From NCBI GenBank assembly GCA_021014945.1, contig MU266340.1:1-64000 (forward strand): DNA of 64,000 nt, in the 5' to 3' direction. Position 1 is the first letter of the stretch, and every line of letters starts with the position of its first letter. Below the pieces are notes generated by a model. The model was given only the letters and a program-made list of their open reading frames with translations, was not told where the DNA came from and did not search any database. Made by a program: the position numbers and the translations under genes. This document shows, piece by piece, positions 1 through 11,100 of this stretch. The stretch comes from Leucogyrophana mollusca (lineage: Eukaryota > Basidiomycota > Agaricomycetes > Boletales).

Positions 1-1519
1 TCGGCAAATAGCCGAAAATGGCGCAAACGAAGTGCTAATGCCCGAAAAGTCAACCTGATTCTTCTCGCCCACCGTAGTCAAACAAAGTTCGGTTGGACCT
101 GTTGGCTCGGGATGAAATGTTAACTCTCGGGCTCGGGCAGAGGTGGGTTCGTTTCCCACGCCCCCCATCGAACCTGGCAGGACCCTGACCCTACGGCAGG
201 CCTCCTCGGGCTGGCGCCCAAAAATTATCGCTTTGTGCTGTTAGCTTTCTTCAAGCTGGGCATTATTACGAGGCTTTAGTTTCACGGACGGTTTCGGCTG
301 TGCGGTGAAGGCGGAGAATTTCAGCTTGCAGTGATGCTGCTAACTAGAAAAGTAGATGGGCAAGGTTGAGTAAATTCAAATCTCGAGGTGCTACAACCAC
401 TTATACACTACTGTTCCCCAATCACAGTCGCGGTATAGCTGTAGCCTGCGGTAAGGCTGCCTGCCCGCGCTGCTCGTAGCGCTTCCGCCAGTCATATCGA
501 GTGTCGGGAACCATCCGCATGCAACAACGCCCATGCTCTTTATAACAGAAGTGAAACGCTCACGGTTCATACCCTTTGCTCTTGTCAACACTGACTCTGA
601 GTATCGAAGAGTTTGAGGCACTGGCGCAATGCCGTCCGTATAACGACCGCAAGGATCGCGATTACTGTACGCTGCACTTAGGCAAGAGAGGAGGAACGGC
701 GCGACAAGACAAATTGGACTATAGCTCAGTACCAACGATCGCGTCTTTTACTGCTGCTCCAATTTGCGGTTGGTGTGGTCATCTTACTACGATATACACT
801 GGATTGGGTGCACGCAAATCGCTGAAGCCCTTCGAACGGGACCCAGACACACGCATACTTCGCGCCTGGGTCGCTCACCTGCGTTCGTATTCCTGCGTCC
901 CTTCTTCATGGAATGTCTTTGGCAACTGCTCAAGCGATCAACACAAGGCAGCATCTATTCCTGTCTCCACCCTGCGCTTGCGGGTGGCATCGGAGTGCCG
1001 CATGAATTGGCGTGACGTACCCACTCCTCCTGGAAACTTCTCTCGCTAGGACGAGTGCACTCATTCACGTCAGGCGACTCGGCCTCGTGAATTGTGAAGT
1101 TCTAACTGTCAGAAAAACACAAGCAATTTCCACGCCTGGAAGCTAGAGAAAAAACACGTGTGTCAGTGTTTTTAAATAACTGACTGTTAGCGCTGAAAAA
1201 GTATGTTGTTTGCAGTTGATACAGCAATACCACGATGAACGTGTTGTATTGTATTGCTTCTCTTCGAAGCGGTTGACAGTGCGACCTATGGTGCGAGTTC
1301 GATTCTCGGACCTGAAGGATAACCTATGTACCTCAGGTGGCCTTCCTTGGCGATAGTGGGCCGGAGGTTGTCCTCACTATCCACGAACGTGCATCGTATT
1401 CGGCCTCTACTTCATGTGCTTCGCCGTGCAGAGTCCAAAATATCTTCCGCCTGCATTTAAAGAGGCTGTCCGTCAGTGAATGTCTTGCAGGCGAGATTGA
1501 CTTTGTGTCGCGCCCCGAT
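1..1519. other. No supported gene
   Basis: This left-edge stretch holds only short open frames on both strands. A minus-strand frame at 391-735 begins with a hydrophobic run that could be a signal peptide, and a plus-strand frame covers 576-1049. Neither resembles a known family or shows convincing splice signals, so I do not call either. Two short hairpins resembling tRNA T-arms (near 141-162 and 1291-1309) have no matching acceptor stems. The right end is presumably the promoter of the sphingomyelinase-like gene. Confidence 0.5.
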
Positions 1520-4500
1520 ATGAAACGATTCATTATCACAGCGTTGGCCCTTCTCCGGGTGGTCGCTGCCTCTGATGCTGCTGGCTTCAACTCGGCGTAT
1601 ACAGCACCCGGGACCTTTCCCACATCCGCGTTCGCGTCGTACTACAACGATCCTACAGCAACCTCTGCACAAGTCCAGCCTGTGGTCTCCGATCCCGTGA
1701 CTGTATGTCTGTCATCTCCGAGTGTCGTACTGTCCTAACCGGAAATCTTTCAACGTTTAGCACAAGATATTCCCCGAATTCCTTACGGACCCTGAAAACT
1801 TCCCTAAGGTGGATTCATTTGAAATATTCCCCTGCATTGTGCCTTGAATATCCCCTCTGCAGAACGATACGGTTGATCCCCACCCGCTTCCCCCAAAAGC
1901 GTCGTCTGCCCAGCTCCTTGAGCTAGCATTGGCCCAGATCAAGTCTATTGTCACCAATCCAGCGATTGCGAATGACACGTGTGCACAGTGTTTGGCATCT
2001 TTGGAGGTCGCCAAATTCCTTGCTCTCGCGGCCCCGGAACAAGGCCCTGACCTCACAATAGCTCTTTGCGAGTACTTTGACTACTCTACGGCGCCGTCGA
2101 CCTGTGCCCTCGACTATGAAAGAAATTCCATTGGCGCGGTGTTTACTCAGATCGTTTCGTTCGCTGACGTGGGAGGATACGATGGCCAGGTGATGTACAC
2201 TTCGTACTCCAACCAAAACAGGCGATGCTGACGAACTCGTGAAGCTGATATGCGCCAACCAATTCAGTTCGTGCCCGGTGCCGCCTACTGCCCCTTTGAA
2301 CCTAACAGGTTGGTTTGCGAAACCGAAACCTAACCCGCTCCCCCCGCCGAAGCAGCCCAGTGGCGAACGCCTCAAAGTTCTGCATGTCTCCGATGTCCAC
2401 ATTGATCCCAGTAATGATTCCCCCATGAGGCGTCAATGCTACTGCTGATCCTACCCGCTCGTAGGATATGCAACTGGTGCCGAGGCGAACTGCTCAGACT
2501 ATATGTGCTGTCGCACAAATGTATTCAACGTGGACAGTCCGAACGTTACCCTCGTACCGGCTCCCCGCTATGGATCATACCTTTGGTGAGACTCTCGTCT
2601 TTAAAAGTTGGGTGGTGATACTGAGTTCCGTTTTATAGTGACACTCCCCTTTCTCTGCTAACATCGGTCATGCAAGCGATTCCGTCCCTTTCTGGCACCG
2701 AAGAAACGGGCTTCGCGTTCTCCCTCTTCACTGGTGATATAACGCCACATGATCCAGACAATCAGTATTCCCGGTAAGCACTCTCCGCCATGTCTAGATC
2801 CGGAAGCTCATATCCAGTCGGATGAAGGGCCTTTGTTGAATACTCAGAGGTATGTGTTTTCGAAACTTGGTAACTGCGCCCTCGGCTGAATAATTGCTTC
2901 TCAGATAGTTGTTTACGAGATGTTTAAGCGTTTCCTTGGTCCAGCCCCCGTATACGTCACAATTGGGAACCACGACACCTACAACCAGTACGTTTTGTTG
3001 CGGCCGACTTTCATCCTCTATGCTTAGATTCGTTGTTAGATTCCAGATGTCAACATACACGATCGGCGGCTACTTGTCTAAACAATACAATTGGTGCGCT
3101 CTCTATCTTTAGGACCGAGAATGTACCGATTCACGCGGACAGGCTCTACGAGCATATTTCTTCGATGTGGCTGTACGAAGGATGGCTTCCGGAAAATATC
3201 ACCGACTTTGCGCGCACACATTACGCGGCGTATACTGTCCAACGCACTGACGGGCTAAGGATCATCTCACTCGATACAAATCTATGTGAGTTATTTCCAA
3301 TGATATTAGCAGGTGGCGGTCTGACGTGCGGCTGGAACCGGCAGGGTATACGTACGTCGGATGCACACCCATCGCCTCATCCAGTGCTCCAACTTTCCAT
3401 TCCACAGGTTGAATTACTTCAGCTACATCAACGCGACGGAGCCAGATCCGTATGGTATCATGAGGTTCCTTACGGACGAGCTTCAGGATGCGGAGGATAC
3501 AGGCGATCGAGGTACGAGGTATATGGGGTGGAGGAACGAAGTTCGGCTAGCTGACATGTCTCTCCAGTCTGGATTATTGGACATGTTCTTAGCGGATGGG
3601 ATGGAGGTGCCGCCCAGCTGAACCCAAGCAACCTATGCGAGTCCCTTGACCTTTCAGAACTTTCTAGTTGACGTTGCTCACCTTGGCTCTCTCAACAGTC
3701 TATCAAATGTAACTCGGGATCCATTATCACTCAGAGCTATACGGTGCTGACACAATGTATCAAACAGCGTTGACCGATTTTCGCCACACGTCATTGCAAG
3801 TAAGGCTGATGTGCATGCATCGACGTCGACCTTATCCTGATTCCGTTATCATTAATTAGACATCTTCTATGGGCACACACATGAAGACCAGTTGTCTGTG
3901 CGTGATTGTTGAAAGTTTTGTTTTTACAGCACGTCTAACGAACGTATACAGATCTTCTACGCTAACAACGGGACAGTTATGAATGCGGAGAATGCACTGG
4001 CTGTATCCTGGGTGTGTATTATTCTCCTTTACCATGCACACAACAATACTCACGATACCCTCACAGATCGCCCCTTCCATCACGCCTTTGACAAACTTGA
4101 ACTCAGGCTTCCGTGTGTACGAAGTTGACTCCGCAGTGCGTGATAGAGCACCCAATGTGATCAGATCCTGGACGTTAACTGTTGCTGCTGCTGCTTAGAC
4201 GTTTGATATCGTCGACTCTCATACGTGAGTTTGACTGCCGTCCGACTAACTTGAACTCGAAGCCGACTCATACCTTTTGATACAGGTGGAAAAGCTTGGT
4301 GAACGAGTTCCCTGAACTCGATGGACAGACCCAATTAGGCCCGACGTACACTTACGAATACAGTGCAAGAGAGGCGTACGGGCAGAACATCACCTGGGGC
4401 GAGAATGACCCGCTGAACGCCACTTGGTGGCATCTTGTCACTGAGCGTGAGTCCTCTTCATAGCCTTACCTTATCCACTCGTCCTTACACGACTTCACGC

Positions 4501-4734
4501 AGAAATGGAAATTAACTCTACCCTTGTGGAGGTCAGTAGTGATCATCTTCTGAGACAGTACTTCCGACTGATGGTTGATGCTAGACGTTCAACACGTACC
4601 AAGGTAAAAGCTCAGCAATGACTACGCCATGCACAGGCGAATGCATCCCCGCAAAAATTTGCTACATTCGCAGTGGCTCGGCCAGTCTCGCATACCAGAA
4701 CTGTGCAGCAGGTTATGGATCTGTGCAGGGATGA
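1520..4734 (+). CDS. Acid sphingomyelinase-like secreted phosphodiesterase
   Basis: Multi-exon gene for a secreted metallophosphoesterase of the acid sphingomyelinase family, which cleaves the phosphocholine head group from sphingomyelin in acidic or extracellular compartments. The chosen ATG opens a signal peptide (MKRFIITALALL). A saposin B-like Cys domain follows (about 1929-2190; CAQCLASLEVAKF). The catalytic domain shows the metal-binding motifs in order: HVSDVHIDPRY across an intron near 2410, FTGDITPHD near 2730, IGNHDTY near 2970, VWIIGHVLSGWDG near 3580 and GHTHEDQ near 3875. The C-terminal end carries paired cysteines (CTGECIPAKICYIRSGS). I recognise at least ten introns. The join between DTNL (about 3283) and NYFSYINAT (about 3413) does not resolve in frame with simple GT..AG choices, so a small exon or local damage is possible. 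Fungal substrates of this family are poorly defined. It converges with the nitrate porter, 144 bp away. Confidence 0.85.
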
Positions 4735-4878
4735 TCAGAGCACTAGTTCATCGCCAAGATATACACACACGAATACTCGTATCAACTAAGAATAGGAGCA
4801 CAGCACTTCTCTTTCTGTCTCAGACGCGCGCAGATGTTTTCAAATAGCCCTCTTGGAGCTTGATCACGAACCATTCAA

Positions 4879-7113
4879 CTACACAAGCGGGACGCGGATG
4901 AAAGCCAGGCAAAGATTAACGCCCTCGAAAGGACTCTCAGCAACGATGGTAGAAGATACTGCGGACTTAGCGCTCACGATTGCAACGACACCTGAGATCC
5001 AGAAGGCGTTGCCCGCTGGGGAGGTCTGGAACCGGAATATGATGGCGAAGAGAACACCTCCCAGGTTACCCATCGCTCCGACGATGCCACTCTGTAGCAG
5101 GCGTGAGCATGTGAGGGATGGACGGCTCGGTTCTATCGGTACTAACCATGAAGCCGTTAGAATCTAGGGATGTTTTCGTGCCACATGCATCAACAGATAT
5201 ATGCGATGTGGCAAAAGAGATGTCCTTACTCGGATTGCAATGAGGGACGAGCGAGAAATTGACCCCGTTAGCAGCCTCGTTGAACACTGCAACAATCACG
5301 AATAGTACAATTATGATGGTTACTGGGCGATCACCGTCAGCGGATCCACGGCAATAAGGCATGCTCAGCGTACAAGATGGATCAGATCGGCTATTGATGT
5401 AGAAGCCAAGGCCAATGCTCAAGATGCCTTGCATGATTCCGCAGGCAATCATGAGGTACTTTTTTCCTGGGACCTGAAGTGAAGTGTTACAATGTGCTTT
5501 ACCCCACTATCCTCCACTTACGCCATATTTTGAGTAAATTCGATCGCCAAAGTATCCCCCTAGTAGTCATATTACATTTGATTAACGAGAACCTGAGATG
5601 AAGAGCGCACGAACCTAGGGGGCGAGTAATAATATTCAGGAAGCCGTATATCCCAGCAATCTGAGAATCGCGATTTAATAGACGAGAACACGGCTCCGTC
5701 AGATGGGAAGTCGTACATAGCCGGCTTTGGTTTGCCCGAAGGTGGGAGATTTCAGAAGAGCGTATAGCACATTAGCCAGGTTGGCGTCCATGGCAAGTTC
5801 GAAACCAAATGTCGTTAAATATGCAAGGGAAGGGAGCCAAGTAAGAGGGTTGACGAGGACCTCGTACGCGATGTTCCAGGTTAACGATTTACTTACCGCG
5901 ACATCCAATCCAGAGACTAAATATGGGCACATTTCTCTGAGAAATCTTGTGAGAACATAATGCAATGATACAAACCTGGCTCGTCCACAGAAACAATCGT
6001 AATATCGACGTCCTGCGTGCTGCCATTTTTCTCGAGATCATCACCACCCACGACGGAGGGTTTTTCGCCAGTAATGGTTTCAGCTACGCCGCAAGGTTCT
6101 TCCGAGCCGGCCAGTCTAGCGGCAGCGATGTTATGGCGCTCGCTCCACCTGCCTGCCGGGTGGTCAGTGCCAAAAATAAGTGTTGCGGCGGCTACGGCGA
6201 GGAGGATGGGGACAGGGACAATGGCAAAAGCAGTGCGCCAAGCAACGTGAGACGACATTCCGTCCGCGAGTAGACTGTTGAACAGAGCTATCATAATGAT
6301 GAAAGTGAAACCGCCTCCAGAGTTGCCCCACCCTCCGGCCAACGCGTTCGCTTGATAGAAAACGAATGTCAGCAGGCATGCGGACGGCTACTTAAGTAGA
6401 GACTCACCACGTCCTACGACGTTTTTGTCGAAAAATGTTGTGGTCCATGCCTGACAAGTTACGAAAGTACCTCCCAGAATGCCAATAAAGAAGCGGACAA
6501 TGTATAGTCCATTAGCCGTCGATACTGTGCCGGCGAGGCCGGAGGGGACCGCGCCTAGGACCAGCAGTCCAGCCATCACCTTTCGCGGGCCATATCCTGA
6601 GTTCTTGGTCATTAGAGGTCTCCCCAAAGAGTCAGGGACGTACTGTCCACGAGGGGGCCCGCAATGACTCTCACAATGAGCGTGGAGCAAAGGGATATAA
6701 CATTTGAGTTCCCTGTATTCACGTTGAGGGTGCCCGGCGCTATGGGCGTGAAGATGCGGCTTACCGACTTGTGCGGACGTTAACTTTAAATCCGTGGTGA
6801 TGGCATCTGGTATGAGAGGCGAAAACGCAAACCACGACAAGCTTTCAATATTGAAAAATTGGTTCGCCAGTACCCTTCAGAGAAACATGCATATCTTACA
6901 AGGCAACAAAGAATCCTAGCCACGCCCTAGAATCAAAGTGTTAACAAAGTCGCCCCAAGGCCACCGCACCGGGGGAGCTCACAGATGAAAATTACGAGAG
7001 TACTGGTTATTTAATGAGAAGATAGGCAGCGTCGAGCATTTCAAGTTAGCAGAGTTGATTACTACGCGTCTGAGGTCGATGTGTCGACGCGCAGTTGTCT
7101 GGGTTGGGGCCAT
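4879..7113 (-). CDS. nrt2: High-affinity nitrate/nitrite porter (NNP family, MFS)
   Basis: Plasma-membrane nitrate/nitrite transporter of the NNP branch of the major facilitator superfamily (Aspergillus CrnA/NrtA, Hebeloma Nrt2). The start is ATG at 7113, in a first exon reading MAPTQTTARRHIDL, which splices into AWLGFFVAFLSWFAFSPLIP (first membrane helix). NNP signatures are visible: ILGGTFVTCQAWTTTFFDKN near 6430-6480, GGWGNSGGGFTF near 6310-6340 and MGNLGGVLFAIIF near 5040-5073. The central loop between helices 6 and 7 lies at 5980-6150. LSIGLGFYINSR and FNEAANGVNFSLVPHC mark the C-terminal half. The end joins SGVVAI to GVNLCLAFIRVPLV across an in-frame intron. All exons can be read without a disabling change. 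It is divergent from the nitrite reductase, as expected for co-regulated nitrate assimilation. I saw no frameshift or stop in the exons I joined. Confidence 0.93.
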
Positions 7114-8120
7114 TTTCCAGCTAGAGCACGTTATTGATAGAAAGGGCTCTGAGCGAACGAATCAATGGGAGACGATAAGCGGCTTGACACGCCTGTAAAA
7201 AATGCGGGTGGGCAAACTCCCTGGCAGAGGCGTTCATTATCTGTATTTAGATGGAGTGTGTTTTCAACCTCATCCCTGAGCGCTATTGAGAGATAAGAAA
7301 ACAAGGGTCTTCGCCCTGTATTCAAGAGATAAGGGCATATAATTGTCCCATGATTGGGGCTGTGGGGAAGACACCATCCCCCGCAATGATGGAGTTGATA
7401 TCCTGATAAGAAGGATAGCGTAGAGATAAGATACAATCTCACCATATGTGGCCCAATGTTGGAATGTACGTAGTCCTAAGAGCGTCCTAAGCTCGAAAAG
7501 CTTGACGGCTCGCACCAGCTGGATCGCCTTCAGTGTGAATGGTACCTGGAAAAGTTTTTGCGTTGCTCGAAGAGAGCTGAGCGGTACAGACGCGTTCATG
7601 CAACCGCACGCGTTTCTCGGTGTCTCGCGGGGTCCATTCAGTGGAAGTATGATCTACAGTAGTGGCGACCTAGCTGCTAATGGGGCTGCAAAGTTGTTCA
7701 ATGTTCTGGACTTCAATTTCTTCGAGTTGAAGAGACTCGTCCCAATGCGGAACGCCGCGATAGCGTCCACGTGACTGAAAAGAAACTGCTTTGGCTCTTC
7801 CGAGTCGGGGCCGCTATGTACTTGTATCTCCGATTCCTCGGTATCCCCAAAGTACGACCGGGCGTACACCCTATATACGGAGTCGGGTTGGCGCTTGCGC
7901 CCCTACGATCTATAAGCAAATGGCTGTAAAGTCGTTTTCACATCCGTCCTTCTCGCGCTTATTCTGTCAGAGATGTCGAGAGCAATTTGGCTGATAGCGA
8001 AATGGTCCCGGGGTGAAAAGGAAGTCTCTGGGCGTCTCAGCTATCGAATTATCCCACATCTTATCGCACCAATTGCTCTTCGCCTAACCCCCACTGAGTT
8101 TCAGGACAAGGGCAACGGAA
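7114..8120. promoter_or_regulatory. Divergent nrt2-nir promoter with GATAAG cluster
   Basis: This 1 kb gap separates the two divergent nitrate-assimilation genes and contains no credible gene. Five GATAAG hexamers lie on the plus strand at 7174-7179, 7292-7297, 7328-7333, 7405-7410 and 7425-7430. A sixth lies on the minus strand at 8060-8065 (read as CTTATC), about 55 bp before the nitrite reductase ATG. GATAAG is the core site for AreA/Nit2-type GATA activators, which switch on nitrate genes when ammonium and glutamine are scarce. About half a hexamer would be expected by chance in 1 kb over both strands. I did not see an Aspergillus NirA-type site (CTCCGHGG). Confidence 0.7.
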
Positions 8121-11100
8121 ATGTCTTCAGAACAGCCGGAAGGTTTTCCTCCAGTCAACGATGACCGACGCAAGACCATATTTGTTGTGGGTTTGGGGAT
8201 GGTCGGCATAGGTAAGGGATCAGTGTTACGAGGTGACGCTCAGACGGAGACCTGACCAGCTTCAATCGCGAAGCGTTCATCGAGAAGATGTTGAATTTGG
8301 ACGAACCGAAACGGTACCGTGTAGTTACATGTGGCGAGGGTGCGCCGAACTTCCCATCAAACATATGAGACGTGAAACACTTACATGCCAGCACCTCCCG
8401 CTCAGAAATACATCTAGCCTACAACCGGGTAGCTCTCACAGACTATTTTCAGCACCGCTCTGTCGAGAAACTCTATCTCAACCAAGGTAATCCGTGCATA
8501 CGTATCATAGATCATCAAACTTACATTCTCGGTCTTGTATCATCTCCATAACAGTGGACTGGTATGCCCGACAAGATCCAGAGCGCTTTCTTTTTTACAC
8601 TGGGGAACAAGTCACCTCCTTGGACACTGACACGCACTGTCTCACAACAAACAAAGGCCGTGTAGTAAAATATGACTATTGCGTGCTTGCAACGGGCTCC
8701 GAGAGTACACTCCCGTCTTACATTCCGCCCGCGAGGGCCGAGAAAACCCAAGGCACCTTTGTTTACAGAAATATTTCGGACCTTGACAAGATTCTTGCCT
8801 ATTCCCAGAAAGATCATGTCAAAGGCGGCCGTGTTCGTTCTTCTTGACTGGTTTCTGACGATCTTTAATGTTTACCGAATCCTCTATTCACAGGCAGTCG
8901 TTGTTGGAGGTGGCCTCCTAGGTTTGGAGGCTGCCAAAGCCGTGTTCGACCTGTATGTCTCCATTTTCATGTCCTCGCTAGTTGTCTGTTGTTGATTTGC
9001 GCGAGTTCAGTGAGAGCCTTGGCGATGTCGCCATCATCAACCGCCAAGCATTCCCTCTCTCTCGTCAGCTTGACGACGAGGGCGGCGAAATCGTTCTCCG
9101 TCGTATTGAGGCTATGGGCGTCCAAGTGCTCACGAGGACCACCGTTGTGGACATCACTACCTCTCCCGAAGGTGTCCTGACTGGTCTCGTTTTGTCCAAT
9201 GACCAACACCTTGATGCGAAGATGGTTATCTTCGCAATTGGTATCACTCCTCGCGATGACTTGGCAAGAAAATCTGGATTGAAGTGCCAGGACAAGGGTG
9301 GCATCGTGGTAGATGACTCGTTGAAGACAACTGCCGACGATGTCTACGCCATTGGTGAATGTGCCAGCTGGAAAGGCAACACGTATGGCTTGATTGCCCC
9401 CGGAGGTAACCCGGTCTCACCTTTTGCAATGAGGAAAAATGCGTTGATCAGTATCCTTAGTGGAAATGGCCGATATTCTCTCTTTTAATTTTACTCAGGT
9501 AGTAACTGGCGTCGGGGGATTCAAGCCGAGACAGATGGTCAGTCCAACAACCTAGCAGCGCTGGACGGAACTGATTCGTTTGCCTTGTTAGAACATGCCC
9601 GACTTGTCTACAAAGTTGAAGTTGATGGGTGTTGATGTAAGGCGTGGTGGTTTGATTCCCAGCTCCTGGCAACCCTTGCTCACGTATGCGCAGGTGGCAT
9701 CGTTCGGTGATTATTTCGCAGATAAGCGAATTCCACGAGGGGTCGCCAAGACTCCCACGAGCAAAGTGGGAGTGGCAGCGGCAGAGCCACTCCCGCGCGA
9801 CAAGGGAGATCGTCGTCCGAAAGCAGGGGAGCCCATCTGGGAGATTGAACGCGACGAAACACCCCGTGTTACTATCAAGATAGAGCCCACAGTAAGCAGC
9901 GAGACTGCAACAAATGGCGAGAAGAGCGGCCATCGACGTGCTGCTTCGGACGGTCCCATTGAATGCTTGACATATCGCGATCCGTTCGCATTCGTGTACA
10001 AGAAGTAATTTCATAAGTATGATTCCAAGAGGGCATGTCTGACGTTCACCTCAGATATATATTTACTGCGGACGGGAAGTACCTTCTTGGAGGTATGATG
10101 GTGGGCGATACTTCGGACTATGTCAAGCTCGTGTCGCTAGTTAAGAAGAAAGTATGTGTTCTCTCGAGTGAACCATGTCACAATCTCATGCCTTTCGCAC
10201 AGAAAACTCTTGAAGAACCCCCGTCAAAGTTTATCATCGGCTCGGGAGGAAAGGGCGAAGAAGACGGCGCCGACCTTGATGACGATACTCAGATATGCAG
10301 CTGTCACGTGAGCTCCATTTTGCGCTCATTGACTGCGATCCTAATCTATGGCTACGTATCTGGATAGAACGTCACGAAAGGGGACATCGTGGCATCTGTG
10401 CAATCCGGTACTGAAACTCTCGCTGACCTCAAGGCTAAGACAAAGGCTGGAACCGGATGCGGTGGATGTATGCCTCTCGTCACAAGCATCTTCAAAGTAT
10501 ATTTCCCCTTCCATCCTTGTAACCTAGCTGACGAGTAATATCCGAAAGGCTGAAATGAAAAAAGCGGGACACGCGGTCTCGAGTAATCTGTGCCCTCACT
10601 TCGCGATGACTCGTCAGGAGCTATTCACTATCATAAAGTACGCTCATAGACGTTTACTCGAATTGGAAGTCCATGCTAACGAGTTTTATAAAGAATTCGC
10701 AAGTTGAAGACTTTCGCGGACGTCATCGCATCTGCTGGTGTTAAACGTGACTCCGTGGGATGTGAGACTTGCAAACCCGTTGTCGGTACGGATTCTAGCA
10801 TGATATTGCCATAGCTTGTCGCTGATGCTACCAACATCCAGGTTCGATCCTGTCTTCGCTATACAACGAGCTTGTCATGGCCCCTGTCCACCACGCCAAT
10901 CAAGATACCAATGATAGGCGCGTCGTTTCCGCACTAGCTGTAAGGCTTCAAGCTCTGATATTTTTGCTCTAGATATCTTGCCAATATCCAGCGAAATGGT
11001 ATATAGGGTTAACTTGCGTTACTCGTGACAAAAATAACGGACTTTGTCTATTAGGCACCTTCTCGGTCGTTCCTCGAGTTGCAGGAGGAGAAGTAAGTTA

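Noticed and set aside
141..162. Hairpin gtggg-ttcgttt-cccac resembling a tRNA T-arm
   Set aside because: The loop lacks the conserved A, and no matching acceptor, D-arm or anticodon stem surrounds it.
391..1049. Overlapping open frames on both strands, one with a signal-peptide-like start
   Set aside because: No family resemblance, no clear introns, and mutual overlap suggest chance frames.
1291..1309. T-arm-like gcgagttcgattctcgg
   Set aside because: The flanking acceptor strands do not pair and no anticodon arm is visible; at most a relic.
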